A stretch of DNA of 64,000 nucleotides from Shewanella sp. SNU WT4 (GCF_006494715.1 NZ_CP041151.1:1860001-1924000); one strand, 5' to 3'. Positions 36,867 through 47,550 are shown, counted from the stretch's first letter. Notes: generated by a model from the sequence alone, not told the origin. Numbers and translations: made by a program.

Positions 36867-37247
36867 ATGATTTTTAAGCGTGGATTATTGCTTTTTATCG
36901 GCTTGCTAAGCTTAGTTCTTGGTTTTGCTGGTGTATTTTTACCTGTATTGCCCACAGTTCCCTTTATTCTGTTATCAGCCTATTGCTTTGCTCGCTCGAA
37001 TCAAAGATTGCACGATTGGTTGCACCGTCACCCATGGTTTGCTGATGGTCTGCAAAATTGGGAGCAACATAAAGCCATGCGTCCAAACTTAAAGCGTAAG
37101 GCGATAATGATGAGTGCTTTAAGTTTTATGATCAGCATTTACTTTGTTCCTTTGCTATGGGTTAAAGTTCTTTTAATATGTTGTTTTTGTTCGCTAATGT
37201 TATTCATTTGGCGTATCCCGACCTTAAGTGAATCTATAGATGTATAA
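36867..37247 (+). CDS. ybaN: DUF454 inner-membrane protein YbaN
   Basis: 126 residues with the DUF454 pattern: an N-terminal helix GLLSLVLGFAGVFLPVLPTVPFILLSAYCFARS, then the HDWLHRHPWF block, and two C-terminal helices. Function unknown. E. coli has ybaN just before apt-dnaX-ybaB-recR-htpG-adk, and the same order is kept here except for an inserted receiver gene. Confidence 0.88.
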   Translation: MIFKRGLLLFIGLLSLVLGFAGVFLPVLPTVPFILLSAYCFARSNQRLHDWLHRHPWFADGLQNWEQHKAMRPNLKRKAIMMSALSFMISIYFVPLLWVKVLLICCFCSLMLFIWRIPTLSESIDV

Positions 37248-37356
37248 ATTTGTTTACACTTAATCACGTGCGTTACCGCACGTTCTGTGACGTTCGTCAT
37301 GAAATTTGACGGCAACTAGCTTAAAATCCGCGTCATCGAGAATACAAGGTGTAACT

Positions 37357-37752
37357 ATGACATTTAGAATACTTGTCGTCGATGACAATAGGATCAGTCG
37401 CGAAACTCTACAAACGTTATTAATGCACTCAGGTTGTCAAGTGGATTGTGTGGACAATGCTATTCAGGCCTTATCGAAAGTCGGCCATGTCCAATATGAT
37501 TTAGTGATTACTGGATTTTTTATGCCAGTCATTGATGGCCCTCATTTGACCGGTTTGTTGAAAACCCGCCATGATTTAGCGCATATCCCCGTCATTATGC
37601 TAAGTACCCGCAGTACAAGTGATGTCGCCGCGGCTATGGATATGAACTTGTTGTCGTTGTTTTTACGCAAACCGTTAAATTGTGACGCTAAGCGGCTATT
37701 ACTCGAACACATCAGCACACTCATAGTTGCAACGAGTGGCAAAGCGGCATAA
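37357..37752 (+). CDS. Single-domain receiver protein lacking the phosphoacceptor Asp
   Basis: 131 residues of CheY-like fold with no output domain. The acidic pair is present (ILVVDDN, Asp9-Asp10), as are Ser/Thr in MLSTRST and Lys in LRKPLN. The position of the phosphorylated Asp is Gly53, in DLVITGFFMP, where D-x-x-MP is normal. It is therefore probably a phosphorylation-independent pseudo-receiver. The ATG at 37357 is chosen because the receiver fold begins there. A terminator follows, so it is separate from apt. Confidence 0.85.
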   Translation: MTFRILVVDDNRISRETLQTLLMHSGCQVDCVDNAIQALSKVGHVQYDLVITGFFMPVIDGPHLTGLLKTRHDLAHIPVIMLSTRSTSDVAAAMDMNLLSLFLRKPLNCDAKRLLLEHISTLIVATSGKAA

Positions 37753-37773
37753 GCTTGTGCCGGATAGTAAAGC

Positions 37774-37798
37774 AGTCCACCATAGTGTGGACTTTTTT
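37774..37798 (+). terminator. Terminator after the receiver gene
   Basis: AGTCCAC-CATAGT-GTGGACT stem followed by T-run. Confidence 0.9.
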
Positions 37799-37839
37799 GT
37801 TGTATAGACCGGTGTAACCGGCAGACTAAGTAAGCGAAT

Positions 37840-38391
37840 ATGGCAATGAATTCAGAAAGCCTGGCGATGATAAAGCAAAGCATTAAAACAATTCCAGATT
37901 ATCCAAAAGCTGGGATCATGTTCCGTGACGTCACCAGTTTATTGGAAGACCCAAAGGCCTATAAGGCGACTATAGCTATTATGGTTGAAGCTTATAAAGA
38001 CATGGGTTTTACCAAGATAGTAGGTACTGAAGCCCGCGGGTTTTTGTTTGGTGCTCCGTTAGCGCTTGAACTTAATGTTGGCTTTGTGCCAGTGCGTAAA
38101 CCAGGCAAGTTACCTCGCGCAACTATCGCCGAAAGTTACGAATTAGAATACGGTCATGACACTTTAGAAATTCATCAAGATGCGATTGTTGCAGGTGATA
38201 AAGTGTTAGTGGTTGATGATTTATTAGCAACCGGCGGTACCATAGAAGCCACAGTTAAACTGATCCGTCGTTTAGGTGGTGAAGTGACTGAAGCTGCTTT
38301 TGTGATCTCATTACCTGAACTCGGTGGTGAAGCGCGTTTAACAGCGCTGGGTTTGAATATTCTCAAACTGTGTGAATTTGACGGCGAATAA
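37840..38391 (+). CDS. apt: Adenine phosphoribosyltransferase
   Basis: Salvages adenine to AMP using PRPP. The PRPP-binding motif [13 protein letters not shown] is present, with EARGFLFG and the RKPGKLP loop. 183 residues, as in E. coli. It lies upstream of dnaX in conserved order, with a large palindrome between the two genes. Confidence 0.96.
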   Translation: MAMNSESLAMIKQSIKTIPDYPKAGIMFRDVTSLLEDPKAYKATIAIMVEAYKDMGFTKIVGTEARGFLFGAPLALELNVGFVPVRKPGKLPRATIAESYELEYGHDTLEIHQDAIVAGDKVLVVDDLLATGGTIEATVKLIRRLGGEVTEAAFVISLPELGGEARLTALGLNILKLCEFDGE

Positions 38392-38411
38392 CCAAGCAAA
38401 CTTTTTCATCC

Positions 38412-38463
38412 GATATTGGCACCATATATAAGCTTGAGCTTTAGATAATATGGTGCCAATATC
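38412..38463 (+). repeat. 16-bp perfect inverted repeat between apt and dnaX
   Basis: GATATTGGCACCATAT (38412-38427) and ATATGGTGCCAATATC (38448-38463) are exact reverse complements. The 20-bp spacer contains AAGCT-TG-AGCTT, which extends the fold. No T-tract follows. It could be an RNA structure in the dnaX leader, a protein-binding site or a tiny mobile repeat. Confidence 0.85.
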
Positions 38464-38514
38464 GTTCGCAATAAAGCGGAGCTTGCTCCCAACTCATATT
38501 ATTTGGGGAGTCTC

Positions 38515-41328
38515 ATGTCCTATCAGGTGTTAGCCAGAAAATGGCGCCCTGCCACCTTCGAGCAAATGGTTGGTCAGTCGCACGCATTACAAGCCCTGAC
38601 AAATGCTTTGCAGCAACAACGTCTTCATCATGCTTACCTATTTACTGGCACCCGCGGTGTTGGCAAAACCAGTTTAGCGCGTCTGTTTGCTAAAGGGTTA
38701 AATTGCGAAACTGGGATCACAGCCACTCCTTGTGGACAATGCAGCAGTTGTATCGAAATCGCCCAAGGGCGCTTTGTTGACTTAATTGAAGTTGATGCTG
38801 CGTCACGCACTAAAGTCGATGACACTCGCGAACTCCTCGAAAACGTGCAATATCGCCCAAGTCGCGGCCGCTTTAAGGTCTACTTAATCGATGAAGTGCA
38901 TATGCTGTCGCGCAGCAGTTTCAATGCCTTATTAAAAACTCTCGAAGAGCCGCCTGAGCACGTTAAATTTTTATTAGCAACGACAGATCCACAGAAATTA
39001 CCTGTGACTGTATTATCGCGCTGCCTGCAATTTAACCTTAAAAGTCTGGGGTTAGATGATATTCTCGGGCAATTACAGCATGTATTAACGGCTGAAAGTA
39101 TTCCGTTTGATGATGGCGCGCTGCGCCTTATCGCCAAATCTGCCAACGGCAGTATGCGTGATGCCTTAAGCCTTACCGATCAGGCCATAGCTTATGGCGC
39201 TGGCCATGTTGAACAAGCGCAAGTGCAAGCTATGCTTGGCACATTAGATGCGCAGCATATTCAAGCTATGCTGGCCGCGCTGATTGCAGGTGATTCAGTC
39301 ACTTTATTAACCTTAGCCGCCGAAGCATTAAGTTATGGCGGTGACGCCGGTGAAATACTGCGCAGCCTGTTAGAGCAACTGCACCAAATAGCCTTGTGTC
39401 AATTTGCGCCTGCGTGCGCGCAGTTAAGTTTAACGGGTGAAGATTTATTGCCATTTACTGAGTTACTTAGCCCAGAGCAAGTGCAACTCTACTATCAAAT
39501 GTTGCTGCAAGGCCGTAAAGATTTACCTTTCGCGCCGGACCCGCGCTCAGGGCTAGAAATGGCATTACTGCGCGCCATGATGTTTGAGCCTGAGCCCGAC
39601 CCAAGTGGTGGACAGGCAATTGCAAGCTCATCCGCCGCGCCTGCAAATAAAACACCAGGCGCTGGTAAGCGAGCGTTTAGTCAATTATCGCAGCAATTGC
39701 ATCAAGCACTGGTAAAGCCCGCAGCAACCGCTCATTCAACTAGCGCGTCGTCAACTGTATCAGTCGCTACTCAAGCCGCAGCAGCAATAACAGCGCCGAG
39801 TGTAAGCTTGGTAGCTGTTGAGCCTGTTGTAGCCTCAGTTGTGCCTTCAACTCCTGCGGAGGCGCAGTTGCAAGTTTCTGCGCAAGTAAATACACAAGCA
39901 AACGTACCGGCGCCATTAGATGTGAGTCATCAGGCTATTGGTTATGACCAAAATCATGACCAGAACCATAAACTGCATGATGAATTAAATGGTGATGCAG
40001 CATTATTGGCGGAACAAGCGTTACTCATTAGCCAAGCCCAATCCCATGGTTATCAAATTGACGCTGGTGGTCATCAATCGGGTGCGGCGCAGCAAGCGTA
40101 TTGTGACGCTGCGCCTTCACAAGATGAACCAGCATTACCAGAAATGGGCAATGATGGACTCGATGGTTATGCCTTAGATCACTCATCTTTCAATGGCTAT
40201 GGCAATGACGCCAGTCAGTTTGATGATTATCAAGCGAGTTTCACTGAACCTGCTGCTGATAACGCGCTCGAAAGTTATGGCCAAAGTGTTGAGCTAGTAG
40301 TATCGCAGCCAACAGCACAATTAACTGAGCCGAGCGCAGGCTTTAACCCATTAGATGACATTTTGGATCAAGTGCTTAAATCGCAAGCAGAATTGTTATC
40401 AACGATTGCCCCGCAGACCACGGACTCTGAGCCGCACACTAGTGCTTTGGCTAGGGTAGGTGATATAAAAAACTCTGAAGGTAAGTCGGCGTTAACATCG
40501 GGGCTGTTAGCTGGTCGCAACAAAGCGGCTTTGCAAATCCCTGACGCTGGCAGTGTTAGTGATGACGAGGCGGTTCAAGCGGCAAATACCAATGCGCCAG
40601 CTATTGCAAGCCCAATGGCGAACACTGTTACCAATACCATTACCAACAGTGCGGCAACTACGGCTCGTGTACTCACGCCCCAAGAAGTTGAGGCTAACCG
40701 TCCGCCATGGGAAGACGCGCCAGTAACAGCTAATGAAACTGCCGCGAGTGCTCCATCTCAGGTTCACTTAGCCAGTGCTAATACTGTTGTCGCATCTTCA
40801 GCAACCGTGGCAACGACTCCTGCGCCTAAGGTGGCACCGAATACCACTCAGTTAAGCTCTACATTTGCGCCGACCGGCGATGCTTTAGATTTGCATTGGT
40901 ATAAGCAGATGTCGAATATTCAGGTGGGCGGGCGTGTGCGGCAATTGGCGGTCAATTCAATTTGCCAGCAGTGGTCTGAAGATAGAGTGATTTTGCTCCT
41001 TAAACCGGATCAAAAGCATTTAGCTGCGGCGAATGCCATCGAGCAACTAAGAGATGCATTAGCACCTATACTGGCAGCTGGCCTTGAATTAGTGATAGAT
41101 GTGGGTCTTGATATTGGGCATGAAACTCCCAGAGAATTAAGGCATCGCTTTCATCGGCAGTTATTAGGCCAAGCGCGAGATGCGCTATTAAGTGATGAGC
41201 AAGTGCAATGGATGCAGACCATGTTAGCGGCAAGCTTAGATGAAGATTCTCTGAGTTATCCTGGCGAATTATTGACAGCGGTCGCGCAGCAAATTCCATC
41301 TTTAAGCGCTCCAGTGGCAAAAGCATGA
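38515..41328 (+). CDS. dnaX: DNA polymerase III subunit tau (and possibly gamma)
   Basis: Clamp-loader ATPase. Walker A GTRGVGKTSLA, a four-Cys zinc module (CETGITATPCGQCSSC), the DEVHM Walker B, and the SRCLQF sensor are within residues 1-230, and clamp-loader domain III runs to about 365. A long low-complexity linker rich in Ala, Ser, Gln and Thr (about 370-785) precedes the alpha-binding domain V. At 937 residues it is much longer than E. coli tau (643). I chose ATG 38515 (MSYQVLARKWRP). A candidate -1 frameshift signal at codon 651-653 could give a shorter gamma form. Confidence 0.96.
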   Translation: MSYQVLARKWRPATFEQMVGQSHALQALTNALQQQRLHHAYLFTGTRGVGKTSLARLFAKGLNCETGITATPCGQCSSCIEIAQGRFVDLIEVDAASRTKVDDTRELLENVQYRPSRGRFKVYLIDEVHMLSRSSFNALLKTLEEPPEHVKFLLATTDPQKLPVTVLSRCLQFNLKSLGLDDILGQLQHVLTAESIPFDDGALRLIAKSANGSMRDALSLTDQAIAYGAGHVEQAQVQAMLGTLDAQHIQAMLAALIAGDSVTLLTLAAEALSYGGDAGEILRSLLEQLHQIALCQFAPACAQLSLTGEDLLPFTELLSPEQVQLYYQMLLQGRKDLPFAPDPRSGLEMALLRAMMFEPEPDPSGGQAIASSSAAPANKTPGAGKRAFSQLSQQLHQALVKPAATAHSTSASSTVSVATQAAAAITAPSVSLVAVEPVVASVVPSTPAEAQLQVSAQVNTQANVPAPLDVSHQAIGYDQNHDQNHKLHDELNGDAALLAEQALLISQAQSHGYQIDAGGHQSGAAQQAYCDAAPSQDEPALPEMGNDGLDGYALDHSSFNGYGNDASQFDDYQASFTEPAADNALESYGQSVELVVSQPTAQLTEPSAGFNPLDDILDQVLKSQAELLSTIAPQTTDSEPHTSALARVGDIKNSEGKSALTSGLLAGRNKAALQIPDAGSVSDDEAVQAANTNAPAIASPMANTVTNTITNSAATTARVLTPQEVEANRPPWEDAPVTANETAASAPSQVHLASANTVVASSATVATTPAPKVAPNTTQLSSTFAPTGDALDLHWYKQMSNIQVGGRVRQLAVNSICQQWSEDRVILLLKPDQKHLAAANAIEQLRDALAPILAAGLELVIDVGLDIGHETPRELRHRFHRQLLGQARDALLSDEQVQWMQTMLAASLDEDSLSYPGELLTAVAQQIPSLSAPVAKA
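40453..40478 (+). promoter_or_regulatory. Candidate programmed -1 frameshift signal in dnaX
   Basis: The slippery heptamer A-AAA-AAC (40467-40473) is in the correct phase (zero frame ATA AAA AAC). AGGG (40453-40456) lies 10 nt upstream, like the internal Shine-Dalgarno stimulator of E. coli dnaX. A -1 shift reads CTC then TGA (40476-40478), ending the product at 654 residues. A weak GTTAAC/GTTAGC hairpin lies downstream. Confidence 0.45.
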
Positions 41329-41425
41329 CAAAAGTCACTAACTCAGTTTGCCAAATAGAACGTTTTCAGTAAGATTAACCCCTAGGTGGGATAATCCCAT
41401 TTTTTGATAACAAGAGATAAGTATT

Positions 41426-41755
41426 ATGTTTGGAAAAGGCGGCATGGGTAACCTGATGAAACAGGCCCAAATGATGCAAGACAAAATGGCGAAGATGCAA
41501 GAAGAAATCGCCCGTATGGAAATTACTGGTGAAGCCGGTGCTGGTTTAGTTAAAGTCACTATGACGGGCTCGCACAATGTTCGTAAAGTGGACATAGATC
41601 CAAGCCTGCTTGAAGACGACAAAGAAATGTTAGAAGATTTAATTGCAGCAGCTTGTAATGATGCCGCTCGCCGTATCGAAGAAAATCAAAAGTCTAAAAT
41701 GGCTGATGTCACTGGCGGTATGCAATTACCACCAGGCATGAAACTGCCATTCTAA
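41426..41755 (+). CDS. ybaB: Nucleoid-associated protein YbaB/EbfC
   Basis: 109-residue dimeric DNA-binding protein. The start [18 protein letters not shown], the coiled helix, the [21 protein letters not shown] core and the C-terminal [11 protein letters not shown] match the family. Seven bases separate it from recR, and dnaX is upstream, the usual dnaX-ybaB-recR group. Confidence 0.96.
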   Translation: MFGKGGMGNLMKQAQMMQDKMAKMQEEIARMEITGEAGAGLVKVTMTGSHNVRKVDIDPSLLEDDKEMLEDLIAAACNDAARRIEENQKSKMADVTGGMQLPPGMKLPF

Positions 41756-41762
41756 GCTGCTA

Positions 41763-42362
41763 ATGAAATTCAGTCCTCTGGTTGATGAATTAGTGCAAGC
41801 CTTGAAGTGTTTGCCTGGCGTTGGGCCAAAATCGGCTCAACGTATGGCCTTTTCTTTGCTTGAGCGTAATCGCAATGTAGGTATTGCCTTGGCTGATACA
41901 TTGGCTGCGGCAATGCGTGATGTTGGCCATTGTCGTCAATGCCGCAATTTTACCGAGCAACCAACCTGCCCGATTTGCGCGAGTCTAAAGCGCGGCCACG
42001 CCGAATTAGTGTGCGTGGTGGAAACGCCTGCCGATGTGCTTGCCATTGAAGCGGGTGGTCATTTCTCTGGCCGCTATTTTGTATTGCTGGGGCATTTATC
42101 CCCCCTTGATGGCATTGGTCCGCAAGAGCTAGGTTTGGCCCTGCTTGAAGAGCAATTAGCTGCGGGTGGGGTGAGCGAATTAATTTTGGCGACCAATCCG
42201 ACCGTGGAAGGGGATGCGACCGCTCATTACATTGCCGATATTGCCAGACGCTATAACGTGATGATTTCCCGTATTGCCCATGGTGTCCCCGTTGGTGGTG
42301 AGCTTGAGTATGTTGATAGTACGACTTTAGCCTTGTCTTTCACCGGCCGCTTACCTTTGTAA
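41763..42362 (+). CDS. recR: Recombination protein RecR
   Basis: Works with RecF and RecO to load RecA at gaps. The N-terminal helix-hairpin-helix has [14 protein letters not shown], the four-Cys zinc finger is CRQCRNF..CPIC, and the Toprim domain begins [14 protein letters not shown]. 199 residues, the normal length. A strong terminator follows. Confidence 0.97.
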   Translation: MKFSPLVDELVQALKCLPGVGPKSAQRMAFSLLERNRNVGIALADTLAAAMRDVGHCRQCRNFTEQPTCPICASLKRGHAELVCVVETPADVLAIEAGGHFSGRYFVLLGHLSPLDGIGPQELGLALLEEQLAAGGVSELILATNPTVEGDATAHYIADIARRYNVMISRIAHGVPVGGELEYVDSTTLALSFTGRLPL

Positions 42363-42386
42363 GCTTGCAATGGACGTAACTGAATG

Positions 42387-42414
42387 AAAAAAGACCCAAT
42401 GATGGGTCTTTTTT
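42387..42414 (+). terminator. recR terminator
   Basis: AAGACCC-AATGAT-GGGTCTT hairpin with A-rich and T6 flanks. Confidence 0.93.
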
Positions 42415-42424
42415 GTTTTTTACC

Positions 42425-42452
42425 CTTGAAATAATGTCAGCTAACCCCATTT
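42425..42452 (+). promoter_or_regulatory. Heat-shock (sigma-32) promoter of htpG
   Basis: CTTGAAA (42425-42431), a 13-bp spacer, and CCCCATTT (42445-42452) agree fully with the sigma-32 consensus CTTGAAA / CCCCATnT. It starts about 45 bp before the htpG ATG. Confidence 0.88.
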
Positions 42453-42496
42453 AGTTGGTATCGAATTTGTATTTGTGTAAAACAAGGGAAATTTTC

Positions 42497-44404
42497 ATGT
42501 CTAAACAAGAAACACTAGGTTTTCAAACAGAAGTTAAGCAACTTTTGAAATTGATGATCCACTCTTTGTATTCCAATAAAGAAATTTTTCTGCGTGAATT
42601 GATCTCAAACGCTGCAGATGCCGCCGATAAATTACGTTATTTGGCGCTGACCAATGACACGCTTTATGAAGGCAATGGTGAACTGCGAGTGCGTGTCAGC
42701 ACAAATAAAGAGCTGGGCACTGTGACCATTGAAGACAATGGCATCGGCATGAACCGCGACAGCGTGATTGAGCACTTAGGTACTATTGCTAAATCAGGGA
42801 CTTCTGAGTTCTTTAGCCACTTATCAGGTGATGCTGCCAAAGATTCACAACTGATTGGTCAATTTGGTGTGGGCTTTTATTCAGCCTTTATCGTTGCCGA
42901 TAAAGTGACAGTCACTAGCCGCGCGGCCGGCGACAGCAAAGATAAAGGCGTGCAGTGGCAGTCTTGTGGTGAAGGTGATTTCACCGTTGAAGATATCGAA
43001 AAAGCGGAACGTGGCACTAAAATCGTACTGCATTTACGTGATGATGATAAAGAATTTGCTGATGACTATCGTCTGCGTTCTATCATCACTAAGTATTCTG
43101 ATCATATCTCTATCCCAGTTGAAATGTGGGAAGAGGGCACTGCTGAACGTGAAGAAGACGGTGAAACCATTCCAGCCGTTGCTGGTGCTTGGAAAGTTAT
43201 GAACAAGGCATCAGCACTGTGGCTGCGTAGCAAGTCAGAAGTGACGGATGAAGAATACCAAGAGTTCTACAAGTACTTATCCCATGACTTTAGCGATGCG
43301 TTAACTTGGGCGCATAACAAGGTTGAGGGTAATCAAGAATACACTAGCTTGTTATACATACCAGCCAAAGCGCCATGGGATATGTGGAACCGCGATCGTA
43401 AGCACGGCTTAAAATTGTTTGTGCAGCGTGTGTTCATCATGGATGACGCTGAGCAATTTATGCCATCTTATCTGCGCTTCGTGCAAGGCTTACTGGATTC
43501 TAACGATTTACCGCTTAACGTTTCCCGTGAAATTCTGCAAGACAGCAAGGTTACCCGTAATTTACGTAATGCGTTAACTAAGCGCGTTCTGAGCCTGCTT
43601 GAAAAGTTAGCTAAAGATGATAGCGATAAGTATCAGCAGTTCTGGAGCGAATTTGGTCAGGTGCTAAAAGAAGGCCCGGCGGAAGATTTTGCTAACCGTG
43701 AAAAAGTCGCTGGCTTATTACGTTTTGCATCGACCCATAACGATAGTGCCGCGCAAACAGTGTCTTTAGATGACTATATTGCCCGTATGAAAGATGGCCA
43801 AAAGCACATTTATTACATAGTGGCTGATAGCTACGCTGCTGCGGCGAATAGCCCACACTTAGAATTGCTGCGTAAAAAAGGCATTGAAGTTTTATTAATG
43901 TCTGAACGTATCGACGAGTGGTTGGTTAATCATCTGCATGATTATAAAGAAAAATCACTGCACAGTGTTAGCCAAGGTGACTTAGATTTAGGCGAACTTG
44001 AAGATGCTGAAGAAAAGCAAGCCCAAGAGCAGTTAGCTGAAAACAGCAAAGACTTGATTGAGCGCGTAAAAGCCGCCTTAGGTCAGCAAGTTAAAGACGT
44101 TAAAGTCACCACGCGTTTGACCGATACACCGGCGTGCGTTGTGGCTGGTGAAGGCGAAATGTCATCGCAAATGATTAAGTTGATGCAAGCTGCCGGTCAA
44201 GCCGTGCCAGAATCTAAGCCAACCTTTGAGATTAACCCTAACCATCCATTGGTGGCGCGTTTAATCACTATGCAAGATGAACAAGCCTTTAGCGATTGGA
44301 GTGAGTTGTTACTGCAACAAGCTCTGTTATCTGAAAAAGGTTCGCTGGCCGATCCATCCAGCTTTATCAAGCTGATGAATCAAATGTTACTGCGTCAAGA
44401 TTAA
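42497..44404 (+). CDS. htpG: Hsp90 chaperone HtpG
   Basis: ATP-dependent chaperone. The GHKL ATPase domain has [22 protein letters not shown] and [11 protein letters not shown]. The middle domain has [10 protein letters not shown] and [11 protein letters not shown], and the C-terminal dimer domain completes the 635 residues. ATG 42497 ([13 protein letters not shown]) follows AAGGGAA; the longer frame overlaps the sigma-32 promoter and is rejected. Confidence 0.98.
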   Translation: MSKQETLGFQTEVKQLLKLMIHSLYSNKEIFLRELISNAADAADKLRYLALTNDTLYEGNGELRVRVSTNKELGTVTIEDNGIGMNRDSVIEHLGTIAKSGTSEFFSHLSGDAAKDSQLIGQFGVGFYSAFIVADKVTVTSRAAGDSKDKGVQWQSCGEGDFTVEDIEKAERGTKIVLHLRDDDKEFADDYRLRSIITKYSDHISIPVEMWEEGTAEREEDGETIPAVAGAWKVMNKASALWLRSKSEVTDEEYQEFYKYLSHDFSDALTWAHNKVEGNQEYTSLLYIPAKAPWDMWNRDRKHGLKLFVQRVFIMDDAEQFMPSYLRFVQGLLDSNDLPLNVSREILQDSKVTRNLRNALTKRVLSLLEKLAKDDSDKYQQFWSEFGQVLKEGPAEDFANREKVAGLLRFASTHNDSAAQTVSLDDYIARMKDGQKHIYYIVADSYAAAANSPHLELLRKKGIEVLLMSERIDEWLVNHLHDYKEKSLHSVSQGDLDLGELEDAEEKQAQEQLAENSKDLIERVKAALGQQVKDVKVTTRLTDTPACVVAGEGEMSSQMIKLMQAAGQAVPESKPTFEINPNHPLVARLITMQDEQAFSDWSELLLQQALLSEKGSLADPSSFIKLMNQMLLRQD

Positions 44405-44411
44405 TACCAGT

Positions 44412-44437
44412 AGGGCCACCATAGGTGGCCCTGTTTG
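44412..44437 (+). terminator. htpG terminator
   Basis: GGGCCACC-ATA-GGTGGCCC stem followed by TGTTTGT. Strong stem, imperfect T-tract. Confidence 0.7.
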
Positions 44438-44451
44438 TCTGAGGAATGTAT

Positions 44452-45297
44452 ATGAATGGCATAATTGATTTAACTAAAGAGAACATTCAGCAAGTCGTTG
44501 ATGCCTCAATGCAACAGTTAGTAGTGTTAGCTTTTTGGTCACCGTCTGAGCCTGCAAGTTTGGCTGTGTTAGAACAACTGGCACAAGAACAAGCGCGCGG
44601 TTTTTTACTGGCCAAAGTAAACTGCGACACTGAAATGGAGATCGCGGGCTATTTTCGTATACAAGCCTTACCTACCTTGATGTTATTGCAACAAGGTCAG
44701 CCGATAGATGCGCTAATGGCACCTATGTCGGGCGAAATGATAAGCGCTGTACTCGACAAACACGTTAAGCCGTTATGGCAACATCAATTGGCGCAAGCCA
44801 TGGCTATGTTGCAAGCCGATGACGCCAGCTTATTGCCACAAGCGCAAATGTTACTAAAAAGCGCGCAAGCAGCCCATCCTTGCGATGAAATTAGTTTGGC
44901 CTTGGCTGATGTGTACTTGCAGTTGCAAGACGCGAGCGCGGCGCAAACGTTATTAGCGACTGTCGGTCTAGCCGGGCAAGATGGCTATTATGCCAATTTA
45001 ATGGCCAAGCTTAATTTGGCTAAAGAGTCAGCCGACAGCCCAGAGATTCGTTCATTAGAAGCGGCATTTGAGCAGACGCCTGATGATATCATCGTGCGCC
45101 AAGCGTTAGCTAAGGCCTATCATCAAGTGCATCGTGATGAAGAAGCGTTAGCGCTGTTATTTGAACAGCTGCGCCGTGACCTCAATGTTGGTGATGGTAG
45201 CTTGAAAAAAACCTTTATGGAAATCATTACCGCTTTAGGGCAAGGCAGTTCGATTGCCAATCAATATCGCCGAAAGCTTTATAGCTTGTTGTATTAG
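44452..45297 (+). CDS. cnoX: Thioredoxin-fold / TPR chaperone of the CnoX (YbbN) family
   Basis: 281 residues: an N-terminal thioredoxin fold (about 1-110, with VLAFWSPSEPAS at the active-site position and FRIQALPTLMLL) and a C-terminal TPR part (about 115-280). The active-site pair CxxC is replaced by SPSE, so it has no dithiol redox function. This matches the CnoX class, which holds clients and hands them to chaperones. ATG 44452 is 6 nt after GAGGA; the ATG at 44446 is too close to it. It sits between htpG and adk. Confidence 0.8.
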   Translation: MNGIIDLTKENIQQVVDASMQQLVVLAFWSPSEPASLAVLEQLAQEQARGFLLAKVNCDTEMEIAGYFRIQALPTLMLLQQGQPIDALMAPMSGEMISAVLDKHVKPLWQHQLAQAMAMLQADDASLLPQAQMLLKSAQAAHPCDEISLALADVYLQLQDASAAQTLLATVGLAGQDGYYANLMAKLNLAKESADSPEIRSLEAAFEQTPDDIIVRQALAKAYHQVHRDEEALALLFEQLRRDLNVGDGSLKKTFMEIITALGQGSSIANQYRRKLYSLLY

Positions 45298-45397
45298 TGC
45301 TGACTCATCCTAAGGTCTAATGAAAATTCCTTCTATCCTGTGCTCATATATGCGAAGATCACGGACTTTAACAATTAGTGCAAAAGAGGACTCTTGA

Positions 45398-46042
<645 letters not shown>

Positions 46043-46057
46043 ATATCGGCGCTAGAA

Positions 46058-46087
46058 TAAAAAGCCTGCCTAAGTGCAGGCTTTTTT
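46058..46087 (+). terminator. adk terminator
   Basis: AAAAGCCTGC-CTAAGT-GCAGGCTTTT hairpin with T6. Confidence 0.93.
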
Positions 46088-46226
46088 GTATTTGAATTAA
46101 GCTCAGCACTGGTGCATCGACTAATTTATGCTAAAATCTGCCGCCATTAGCAACCCGTTGGTTGTATGGGGACAGGTTAGTCTGTCTATAAGGCGTGCAC
46201 GGAAGCCAGTAATTAGAGAACCCAGA

Positions 46227-47531
46227 ATGAAGTTTCCCGGTCAGCGTAAATCTAAGCATTATTTTCCCGTTAAAACCCGAGACCTTTTACTCGCGCAACT
46301 GACGCAACAGCCAGAACCTTTTTCCGCTTATATCACAGGTATAGATCAGACCTTAGTGGATATTGAAGCCAAAGTAGAAGATGAATTGCTTGAACGCTAT
46401 CAGCTGCCTAAGGGAAATTCGACCTTAATTAATGATGAGCAAGCGCACCAACTGTATCATGAGCTTAAATCACTGCAATTGATCAGTGATGAATTTGCGG
46501 GTGGCACTATTGGTAATACAGTTCATAACTATTCTATTTTGGCCGATGATCGCTCAGTGCTGTTTGGTGTAATGAGCCAGAACATTGAAGTGGGCAGCTA
46601 TGCTTACCGTTATTTATGCCATACCTCATCCAAAGTTGACTTAAATTACTTGCAGCCAGTTGATGGCCCTATTGGTCGTTGTTTCACGTTAATCTCTGAT
46701 TGCGGCGAACGCACTTTTGCTATCAGCAAAGGCTCGATGGATAAGTTAACGCCAGAGTTTATTGATTGCGATGTTATTCAAGGCGCGAGCGCTTTAGTGT
46801 TAACTGCCTATTTAATGCGTGCTAGCGATGGCGATGGCATTACTGATGCGGCGATGAAAGCCATTGAATATGCCAAAGCTGCCGATGTTCCTGTGGTATT
46901 AACTTTAGGTACGCGCTTCTTAATTGCTGAAGATCCTAAGTGGTGGCAAGAGTTTATTGCTGAGCATGTGACTGTGCTTGCGATGAATGAAGACGAAGGT
47001 GAAGCGCTGACTGGTTTTAGCGATCCTTTGCTTGCGTGTGAAAGTGCCTTAGATTGGTGTGACATGATTTTACTCACTGCTGGCCCAATAGGTTTATATA
47101 CCGCAGGTTACACTGAAGAAAGCCAAAAGCGCGAGACTCAGCACACCTTATTGCCAGGCGCGATTCCTGAATTCAATCGCTATGAATTCTCACGTCCTAT
47201 GATGAAAGAAGATTGTGTAACGCCGCTTAAGGTGTATGCCCATATTTCGCCATACATGGGTGGCCCTGAGCGTATTCGCAACACTAATGGTGCGGGCGAT
47301 GGCGCGTTATCTGCCTTGCTGCATGACTTATCAGCGAATGATTTTCATAAAACCAATGTGCCAGGTTCGAGTAAGCACAAGCGTGAAGGCTTATGTTATT
47401 CATCTTTCTCGCAAATTTGTAAGTACGCTAACCGCGTTGCTTATGAAGTGTTAGCCCAGCATAGCCCACGTTTATCTCGCGGCTTACCTGAGCGTGAAGA
47501 CAGCTTAGAAGAATCATACTGGGGCAGATAA
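46227..47531 (+). CDS. gsk: Inosine-guanosine kinase
   Basis: PfkB/ribokinase-family kinase that phosphorylates inosine and guanosine in purine salvage. The start MKFPGQRKSKHYFPV, FAGGTIGNTVHNYS, GPIGRCFT and the catalytic NTNGAGDGALSALLHD follow E. coli Gsk to the end (LPEREDSLEESYW). The ATG at 46227 gives 434 residues, exactly the E. coli length; the upstream frame extension is rejected. hemH and aes, which lie between adk and gsk in E. coli, are absent. Confidence 0.96.
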   Translation: MKFPGQRKSKHYFPVKTRDLLLAQLTQQPEPFSAYITGIDQTLVDIEAKVEDELLERYQLPKGNSTLINDEQAHQLYHELKSLQLISDEFAGGTIGNTVHNYSILADDRSVLFGVMSQNIEVGSYAYRYLCHTSSKVDLNYLQPVDGPIGRCFTLISDCGERTFAISKGSMDKLTPEFIDCDVIQGASALVLTAYLMRASDGDGITDAAMKAIEYAKAADVPVVLTLGTRFLIAEDPKWWQEFIAEHVTVLAMNEDEGEALTGFSDPLLACESALDWCDMILLTAGPIGLYTAGYTEESQKRETQHTLLPGAIPEFNRYEFSRPMMKEDCVTPLKVYAHISPYMGGPERIRNTNGAGDGALSALLHDLSANDFHKTNVPGSSKHKREGLCYSSFSQICKYANRVAYEVLAQHSPRLSRGLPEREDSLEESYWGR

Positions 47532-47550
47532 TTTAGTTATCTTCGCCAAT

